Of a DNA stretch of 42,704 nt, positions 36,639 through 42,704 are shown one piece after another (the first letter of the stretch is position 1; every line of letters starts with the position of its first letter). The notes beneath the pieces are model-generated. The model saw nothing but the letters and a program-made list of their open reading frames with translations. It did not search any database and had not been told where the DNA came from. Source of the stretch: Marivirga lumbricoides (GTDB lineage Bacteria > Bacteroidota > Bacteroidia > Cytophagales > Cyclobacteriaceae); the NCBI RefSeq assembly GCF_014636295.1, contig NZ_BMEC01000022.1, forward strand, positions 1-42,704, read 5' to 3'. The position numbers were made by a program, and so were the translations under genes.

Positions 36639-38500
36639 ATATCGGAAGTTCTGAAAATAGTAAAGTACAAACTTACAGGGTGGCTATAGTTGGAATGGGG
36701 CCCAAAGGCCTGTATGCACTAGAGCGATTGTTAGCTCAAGTAAACCATAAGTGCATTAAGGATCCTATTGAAGTACATATATTTAATTCTAATGAGAGTT
36801 TTGGTTCCGGTAATGTATACGACAAAAATCAACCTCACTATTTGATAATGAACTATGCAAGCAGCAACATCAATGCTTGGATAGAGGAAATACCTAAACC
36901 TGTAGTAGAACATCCTTTAAGCTTTACACAATGGTTAACAGAAAATCAAGTTGACAAGAAGTTCAACATACCACTAGACTTTGCTCCCAGGGCAATAGTA
37001 GGTGATTATCTAAGTAGCGTTTTTCAACAATTAGTGAATAACTCTCCAGATACAATTACCTGGTATTTCCATACAGACATAGTTGCAGACATAACAAAAA
37101 TTGAAGGGAAATTTCAAATTAAAAAGCAGTCTTCTCCTGATGAGGAGAGTCAAAGGTTTAATAGCATTATATTAACCACCGGGCATCTTGGTGCAGGAGC
37201 AGATTTCTCTTCAAAGCAAAACACATCCTCTTTTATCAACTTTATATATCCTACTAAAACCAAATTAGGTTCAGTAGGGTCTGGCAACATTGTTATTCGT
37301 GGTTTTGGTTTAACATGCATTGACACAATTTTGGAATTAACAGAAGGTAGATCAGGTACTTTTACCTCTAACTCCTCAGGCCAATTGGATTATGTACCAT
37401 CTGGCAATGAACCTAAATGTATTTATGTGACATCAAGATCTGGTTTGCCTATGCTGCCTAGAAATAGCAGCAATAAAGAAATCTCTTCACTCTATTATTT
37501 TACAGAGGAGAATATTGAAGCAGCTCCGGAGTTTTCCTTTATCGATCTGTTTTTACCTTTGATAAAGAAAGAATTTTACTTTCAGTATTACAAAACACTT
37601 TTCGGTATTAAGAATCGCGAGTTAAAATTTGATAAAAATTTTGATGTTATTGCTGCTCAGGTTACGGAGTTTCATTCAGAATTCCCTGAGGAAGAAAAAT
37701 ATAGCTGGGACAAATTTACAGACCCATTTTTGAATCAGAAATCAATCTCCAACAAGCAAATAATAGAATATTTAAAATTTTTAGTTTCAGAAGCTAAAAA
37801 AGGGTTACATGAGAGTCCTACTATGGCCGCTGCTGGAACATGGCGGAAAATCAGTCCTATATTTAACAAATATTATAGCTTCGGAGGTATGGATGCTGAT
37901 TCACAAAAATTATTCGACACTCACTATTTTGGCCTATTTAATCGCCTGGCCTATGGCCCACCTATCAGAAATACCCAAAAATTGATCGCATTAGGAGAAA
38001 AAGGCCTTGTAGACTTTAGCGGAGTAAGAAATGCCAAAATCACTAAAAACGAAGAAAATAGCTACGACTTGGTATTAGAACAAAATACCACATCGCATAA
38101 GAGCAATAATTCTGAAAAAATAAATACTGATAAAATTAAGGTTGATGCAGTTATCAATGCTATTATACCTAGGGGCATTGACATGCGCCCTGACTTGTTA
38201 TTTAATAATTTAATTACCAAAGGCTTACTACGTAGTTTTAAAAACAAGAATAATGGACACTATGAATCTAATGGTATTGATATTAATAAATCAGGTAATG
38301 CCATCAATGCAAATGGTTCCGTAGAAAATAATCTATCCCTTTATGGAACACCAACAGAAGGGGTAACACTGGACAATGACACACTATCCAGAACACGAAA
38401 TAATTTTGCCTCAATATGGGCTCAAAATTTAATTCAGGATATTCAAAATAAAAACAAAAAGCAATCACTCAATAATAAAAGCAATGTATACAAAGGGTAA
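36632..38500 (+). CDS. FAD/NAD(P)-binding protein of an orphan amino-acid pathway
   Basis: A 622-aa protein. The N-terminal Rossmann motif is VAIVGMGPKGLYALERLLAQ, with FNSNESFGSGNVYD and the substrate-side QPHYLIMNYASSNINAW typical of the NAD_binding_9-type FAD proteins. A second nucleotide motif is VIRGFGLTCIDTILEL, and a C-terminal part (NNLSLYGTPTEGVTLDNDTL) closes the fold. It should be an oxidoreductase acting on an amino-acid-like product. The start is GTG at 36632, overlapping the previous stop by 7 nt; no later Met leaves the Rossmann fold complete. Its end overlaps the decarboxylase gene by 17 nt. Confidence 0.8.
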   Translation: MVDIGSSENSKVQTYRVAIVGMGPKGLYALERLLAQVNHKCIKDPIEVHIFNSNESFGSGNVYDKNQPHYLIMNYASSNINAWIEEIPKPVVEHPLSFTQWLTENQVDKKFNIPLDFAPRAIVGDYLSSVFQQLVNNSPDTITWYFHTDIVADITKIEGKFQIKKQSSPDEESQRFNSIILTTGHLGAGADFSSKQNTSSFINFIYPTKTKLGSVGSGNIVIRGFGLTCIDTILELTEGRSGTFTSNSSGQLDYVPSGNEPKCIYVTSRSGLPMLPRNSSNKEISSLYYFTEENIEAAPEFSFIDLFLPLIKKEFYFQYYKTLFGIKNRELKFDKNFDVIAAQVTEFHSEFPEEEKYSWDKFTDPFLNQKSISNKQIIEYLKFLVSEAKKGLHESPTMAAAGTWRKISPIFNKYYSFGGMDADSQKLFDTHYFGLFNRLAYGPPIRNTQKLIALGEKGLVDFSGVRNAKITKNEENSYDLVLEQNTTSHKSNNSEKINTDKIKVDAVINAIIPRGIDMRPDLLFNNLITKGLLRSFKNKNNGHYESNGIDINKSGNAINANGSVENNLSLYGTPTEGVTLDNDTLSRTRNNFASIWAQNLIQDIQNKNKKQSLNNKSNVYKG

Positions 38501-39926
38501 TAAAACAAATGGCTTAACACCTGTAACCTCTGAATGGATGAAGCAGATAATGAGTGATAAATCGCTGGTTGAAAACTTGATTTCGATTTATGGTTCCCCA
38601 GTAAACCTTCATCATTTAACTACTTTTTCAGCTAATATCAAGAAATTTAAAGAACTGTTTAAACAATATGATCTTAAGCATCAAATTTACTATGCTCGAA
38701 AAGCAAATAAGAGCAAATCGCTCGTGCAACATGCTTTAAATAATGGCATTGGAGTGGACACAGCAAGCTTTCGTGAATTAGAGCAATCTCTGGCTTTGGG
38801 AGGTACAGGAAAAACGCTGGTACTTACATCCGCCATTAAAACCAGGGAACAATATGCATTAGCCATTAAAAAGCAGGTGCCTATTATTCTAGATAATATA
38901 GATGAGTGTGAATTAGCCAATGCTATTGCTTTAGAAGTGGGTGAAACAGCAGTTATTGGTTTTAGAGTAAGCGGATTTGAGGTTGATAATAAAAAATTAT
39001 ACAGTCGCTTTGGATTCGATATAGAATCACTGAAGCAATTTATATTCGAAAATATTGGCGGTCAACTTAAATATAAGCACTTAAATATAAAAGGTTTGCA
39101 CTTTCATTTAGATGGCTACTCCACTCTTGAGCGTGGAAAAGCATTAAGTGATTGTATTACTATAGTAAGCGAGCTAAACGAAGGCGGATTTGGTTTAGAA
39201 TTTATTGACATAGGAGGTGGCATATTAATCAATTACCTGGAAAAAGAACAAGAGTGGATCAATTTTGACAGCCAGCTAAGAGAGCAAGTAGCTTCAGGAA
39301 AAGGTAACTTGACCTTCAATCAAAATGGACTAGGTTATGAGCTTATTAACGGGAATGTGGAAAGATCATTAAAAACATATCCTTATTACAACAAAGTAAA
39401 TGGTGTTGACTTTTTAAAGGGTGTGCTGGAATATAAAGCGTCTGAAGAGTCTTTGCCAAATTTCTCAAAATTACAAAGTGGAAATATAGAACTACGTATT
39501 GAACCAGGCAGGTCACTTTTAAACCAAGTAGGAATGACAGTTGCTAAAGTTGCACATCGTAAGCAAGACGCAAGGGGACAATGGTTGGTTGGTTTAGAAA
39601 TGAATATGAGCCAAATGATGAGTTCAAGCGAAGATTTCCTTTTAGACCCCTATTTTATTTATGAGGATGATTCTTCTGATAAATCAGCGGTTGATGTTTT
39701 TTTTACTGGTGCGTATTGCCTTGAGAGAGACCTACTCTTGAAGCGTAAAATAACTTTACCGCAATTACCCAAAATTGGGGATTTAGTAGCCTTTGTAAAT
39801 ACTGCTGGTTATATGATGCACTTTTTTGAAACTGAAGCTCACCTTTTTGAGCTATCTGCTAATCTTAGCTTCGAAAGCTCCGAAAAGCTTAGCGCTTCTG
39901 ATTTTGTGAATGATGATAATTTGTAA
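38484..39926 (+). CDS. Y4yA-type PLP-dependent decarboxylase (fold type III)
   Basis: A 480-aa alanine-racemase-fold enzyme related to diaminopimelate and ornithine decarboxylases. The PLP lysine is Lys73 in YYARKANKSKS. GLHFHLDGY, FIDIGGGILINY and RIEPGRSLL bind the phosphate and cofactor, and GAYCLERD lies near the expected Cys-containing active-site loop. This sequence type matches the group known from the rhizobial Y4yA protein. With an SbnA-like synthase it suggests a diaminopropionate-derived product, as in SbnH of staphyloferrin B. It is translated with the FAD protein (17-nt overlap). Confidence 0.82.
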   Translation: MYTKGNKTNGLTPVTSEWMKQIMSDKSLVENLISIYGSPVNLHHLTTFSANIKKFKELFKQYDLKHQIYYARKANKSKSLVQHALNNGIGVDTASFRELEQSLALGGTGKTLVLTSAIKTREQYALAIKKQVPIILDNIDECELANAIALEVGETAVIGFRVSGFEVDNKKLYSRFGFDIESLKQFIFENIGGQLKYKHLNIKGLHFHLDGYSTLERGKALSDCITIVSELNEGGFGLEFIDIGGGILINYLEKEQEWINFDSQLREQVASGKGNLTFNQNGLGYELINGNVERSLKTYPYYNKVNGVDFLKGVLEYKASEESLPNFSKLQSGNIELRIEPGRSLLNQVGMTVAKVAHRKQDARGQWLVGLEMNMSQMMSSSEDFLLDPYFIYEDDSSDKSAVDVFFTGAYCLERDLLLKRKITLPQLPKIGDLVAFVNTAGYMMHFFETEAHLFELSANLSFESSEKLSASDFVNDDNL

Positions 39927-40085
39927 GCTTAAGTAGAGTAAGCGGTTCAATTTTTTCTCTATACTAAAGTGATTCGGTCATTTAGTTTAGAATTTTTTTA
40001 AGAACTCTCAAATAAGGGTTGAGATTAAATTTCATGTTTCGGAGCTGAGTTTACAAATTACCGCTTCGTAATATTTAAGAATTTA

Positions 40086-40157
40086 AATTGGTGGCTAAAT
40101 AGGTAGAGGATGCATTGTTTCCTTATCGTGAGGAGGGTGAGATCCCCTGTCACTCCA
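40086..40157. repeat. Decayed copy of the ssrA 3' end, possible ancient att site
   Basis: These 72 bases align without gaps to ssrA 29583-29654, with 57 identities by my count. The identities include a 25-base perfect run (40103-40127 against 29600-29624). The T loop is altered to GGGTGAGATC, close to the GGGTGAGATT at attR. There is no tmRNA body upstream, so this is a fragment, probably left by an older insertion. Confidence 0.8.
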
Positions 40158-40972
40158 TAAGACAGTTAAGAGTTTGAGTAGTGAGTATATATACTCCAGA
40201 TAGTCATACTCTTAACTGGCCCCACCCTTTTCCTCAATTACCTTCAAAATATTTTTTGGGGCGAAAGTTACATTCATTAAGATTTATATATTATATAATC
40301 GATTAACATATTAATATTTATTTATGCTATTTGATTTTGTAAAACTTTTACTATTCAAAACAAAATAAAAATTTTTACCAGACCGATAGATATGATCCTC
40401 ACAATTGCAGAAGCGTTTATCAGATTTTAAAAATAGATAAAAGGCATTCCTTTTTGATTCCCACAGGTTCACGTTATTACAACCCTTGATCATCTGAAAG
40501 AAAACAATTTCTTAAATTCACCAATTAACTAAAAGAATTATCTAAAATTCAATCTTCTCATTTTAATTGGTCTAAGTGATTTGTTACATGCTCAGAATTT
40601 TAAAAAGAAAGTTTTAGCTTGTCCAGTATTTTCAACAAAAGCTTTATTCTGAGAAAACTCCAGGCTTAAGTTGGAAACATATTCGATTTTTAGCATGATG
40701 TATGTTTAGCTTCTAATTAATTACTCATTTCTTTTTTACAAAAAAATAATTGGTGAGGTTTTGCTTTCTTTCTATTTAGTCCAGTAACATACCAATCTAA
40801 TATTACATTGCCTATAGATGGTTATGGATACAAGAACTGACTATCCTATGGTCAATAAATCAATAAAATACCATTTTATAGAAAAATTATTTAATTTTTT
40901 GAAATTACTTACATCCACAGGCTAGCTACCTACTATCCTAGTATCTTTATAGCTTTATTTAAACTACCTTAT
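40158..40972. other. Long AT-rich region with nested palindromes, no supported gene
   Basis: An outer 11-bp stem (40163-40173 with 40208-40218) encloses the perfect palindrome GAGTATATATACTC (40183-40196). No T run follows, so it is not a standard terminator. A short leftward frame at 40311-40493 has no family features. The rest should hold the promoter of the kelch gene but shows no strong signal. Confidence 0.5.
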
Positions 40973-42583
40973 ATGAAAACAATCTTTACTAATGTAATTG
41001 CTTTATTATTGGTTTTATTATGCTTTAATGGCTTATCACAAGTTCAAAAATGGGAGAATAGTTCTGCTTTTCCCGGTACAGCAAGAAGTGAAGCAATAAG
41101 TTTCACTATCAATAATGTAGCTTATGTAGGACTTGGATCAAATAGTTCTCAAAAATTTACGGATTTTTACAAGTTTGATCCAGTTACTGAGCAATGGACA
41201 CAAATTGCAAGTTTTCCTGGAGAAGCCAGATCCGGTGCTATTGCTTTTACTGCTTCTGGAAAAGGTTATGTCGGAACTGGAATGAGTACATCTTCAACAA
41301 GATTGAAAGACTTCTACGAGTACGACCCAACATCTAACACCTGGGCTCCAATAGCAGAGTTTCCAGGCTCTGCACGGAATTTAGCCTCTTCATTCAGTAT
41401 CAATAATATTGGATATGTAGGACTAGGTAAAAGTGCTAATGATGAAGAATCTGATTTCTATAAATTCAATCCTGCCAGTGGTACCTGGTCTGCAATAGCA
41501 GGATTAGGAGCCGATAATAAAAGATTACAAGCGAAAGGTTTTTCTGTAGCAGGCAAAGGATATATTACAGGAGGAACTGAAGTTGATGAAGTTAATTATA
41601 CTACTACAACATTTAGTGATGTACAATCATACGACCCCATAACTAATACATGGAGTGAAGAAGTCTTTGCTGATAGTAAACTCAGTGGACTAAACGATGC
41701 TTCCCTTTTTGTTGATGATAATAATTTGGTTTATCTACTTGGAAAATCTTATTCATTTTCTACAAGCTCCTATACTGCTAAATCAGTAAAGTATGATCCT
41801 TCCGATAATTCTGTAACTACATTTACTCCGGCTTTTGCATCGGCAGGAAGAAGTTATTCAGTTGCTTTTTTTGTGAATAATACAGCATACGCAGGCTTAG
41901 GTTCTTCTAGTACTTCTTTTGGCGGAGCAACTACTTACCATAATGATTTACAAAAATTGGTCACAGTAGAGCCCCCTGCTTCACCAACTAATTTCTCCGC
42001 ATATAATATTTCTAAAACAAGTGCAAGGATTTCATGGACCAGACCTTCAGGGATTGATTCTGTTGTGGTCAGTATTTCCCCGATTAACAATGAAAGCTAT
42101 GTTGAACTTGATATGGTTAGATATTCATCCTATTATGACGTAACAAACTTAACTGAAGGCACAAAATATTATATTAAATTAGAATCTTTAAAAGAAGGAG
42201 TTAAATCAACCCCATTATTGGGAAGTTTTACTACTTTAAGTGATGTACCAATTGCTATCACAGATCTTCATGCTGATACCACTAACATCTTAGGGTTTAA
42301 ACTTACATGGAGCAGAGAGAGGTCCTCTTATTATGATAAATACTATGTTGAGAGAGCAATTGGTGAGGGGGCTTTTGAAAGAATAGATACTGTAGATTAT
42401 GGCTACACTACAGAATATTACGACAGGGATATCATAGACAAAAACAGTGATTTATTCCGGTACAGAATATTCATCTACAACCCTGATAAAAACACACTAT
42501 CCGAGTCATCGAATATAGCAGAGGTCACTACTGAATACATGGCCCCAATAGCCATAGAACCTTCTATTACAGTGTACTTGTAA
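40973..42583 (+). CDS. Secreted kelch/FN3 protein, truncated at its T9SS sorting domain
   Basis: A 536-aa exported protein. The signal peptide is residues 1-23 (LLCFNGLSQ). A kelch-type propeller spans about 30-330, with repeats such as VAYVGLGSNSSQKFTDFYKF and GYVGTG/GYVGLG blade motifs. Two FN3 domains follow (334-422 and 426-522). The final residues read MAPIAIEPSITVYL and stop. In related proteins an ITVYPNP-type motif at this point opens the type IX sorting domain, so the last about 75 residues seem lost. The stop lies at the apparent left end of an IS3-type element. The product would enter the periplasm but not be passed on by T9SS. Confidence 0.8.
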   Translation: MKTIFTNVIALLLVLLCFNGLSQVQKWENSSAFPGTARSEAISFTINNVAYVGLGSNSSQKFTDFYKFDPVTEQWTQIASFPGEARSGAIAFTASGKGYVGTGMSTSSTRLKDFYEYDPTSNTWAPIAEFPGSARNLASSFSINNIGYVGLGKSANDEESDFYKFNPASGTWSAIAGLGADNKRLQAKGFSVAGKGYITGGTEVDEVNYTTTTFSDVQSYDPITNTWSEEVFADSKLSGLNDASLFVDDNNLVYLLGKSYSFSTSSYTAKSVKYDPSDNSVTTFTPAFASAGRSYSVAFFVNNTAYAGLGSSSTSFGGATTYHNDLQKLVTVEPPASPTNFSAYNISKTSARISWTRPSGIDSVVVSISPINNESYVELDMVRYSSYYDVTNLTEGTKYYIKLESLKEGVKSTPLLGSFTTLSDVPIAITDLHADTTNILGFKLTWSRERSSYYDKYYVERAIGEGAFERIDTVDYGYTTEYYDRDIIDKNSDLFRYRIFIYNPDKNTLSESSNIAEVTTEYMAPIAIEPSITVYL

Positions 42584-42704
42584 GCTTCCCTTAAAACCGA
42601 ACTGTTTAAAAGTATAGAAATATTTATTAATTTTAAACAGTAGTTATGAAGAAGAGTAAATTTTCACCACAACAAATCGCACGGATTTTAAAGGAATTCG
42701 ATAA
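42579..42704 (+). mobile_element. Left end of a probable IS3-family insertion sequence, cut by the window edge
   Basis: The break in the kelch frame at 42578 is followed by TGTAAGCTTCCCTTAAAACC, which starts with the TG expected of IS3-type ends. The transposase frame begins 67 bases in. A 10-bp inverted repeat (42602-42611 with 42631-42640) precedes it. The right end lies outside the window, so neither the full element nor a target duplication can be checked. Confidence 0.6.
42646..42704 (+). CDS. IS3-family OrfA-type transposase, partial
   Basis: Only the first 19 codons are present (MKKSKFSPQQIARILKEFD). The MKKSKFSxxQI start and following helix match the N-terminal HTH of IS3-family OrfA proteins, which bind the element ends. 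The frame continues past the window edge. The start is clear because a 10-bp inverted repeat ends 5 nt upstream and no earlier ATG fits the family. Confidence 0.7.
   Translation, partial: MKKSKFSPQQIARILKEFD

Noticed and set aside
40086-40157. A second tRNA or tmRNA gene
   Set aside because: Only the last 72 nt of tmRNA match; the acceptor 5' half, the tag frame and a sound T arm are missing.
40311-40493. 60-aa leftward frame in the long intergenic region
   Set aside because: No family features, no start signal and strongly AT-driven composition.

Overview
The window looks like chromosome of a Cytophagales-type member of the Bacteroidota, possibly a marine gliding genus; I cannot name the species. 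The evidence is low GC, several secreted proteins ending in YPNP-type type IX secretion (T9SS) sorting domains, promoters matching the Bacteroidota TTTG-N19-TAnnTTTG pattern, a TonB-dependent receptor paired with a BtuG-like lipoprotein, and a tmRNA tag ending AMAA.

Positions 1-29654 are mostly core chromosome: a PhzF-like isomerase with a glycosyltransferase; a DUF6588-type gene broken by a 4-bp tandem duplication; an outer-membrane barrel; an orphan histidine kinase; kbl; a leftward hemJ-SCO-cytochrome c group beside a Crp/Fnr regulator; a CHASE2 plus FecR-like pair; meaB; a secreted choice-of-anchor B protein; DUF3667 and Dph6-like genes; a four-gene leftward cobalamin unit (btuB, btuG-like, hotdog thioesterase, DUF5522) with its own promoter, cobalamin riboswitch and terminator; an ftsE/fsa neighbourhood; SRP RNA; a large T9SS subtilase; and tmRNA (ssrA).

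Positions 29641-40157 are a layered island at the 3' end of ssrA. A compact 5.6-kb integrative element (tyrosine integrase, RteC-like protein, HTH protein, small conserved protein, Rep-like protein, two unrecognised cargo genes) is bounded by perfect 27-bp repeats of the ssrA end. Inside each end lies a 21-bp repeat that looks like integrase arm sites. Beyond it is a three-gene overlapping operon (SbnA-like synthase, FAD/NAD(P)-binding protein, Y4yA-type PLP decarboxylase). After that comes a third, decayed 72-nt copy of the ssrA 3' end at 40086-40157, suggesting an older insertion at the same site.

The right edge holds a secreted kelch/FN3 protein whose reading frame stops exactly where a T9SS sorting domain should begin, followed by the first codons of an apparent IS3-type transposase. 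An insertion sequence therefore appears to have removed the secretion signal.

The points most worth following are the nested ssrA island, the orphan SbnA/FAD/Y4yA pathway, the thioesterase and DUF5522 genes placed under cobalamin control, and the IS-truncated kelch protein.
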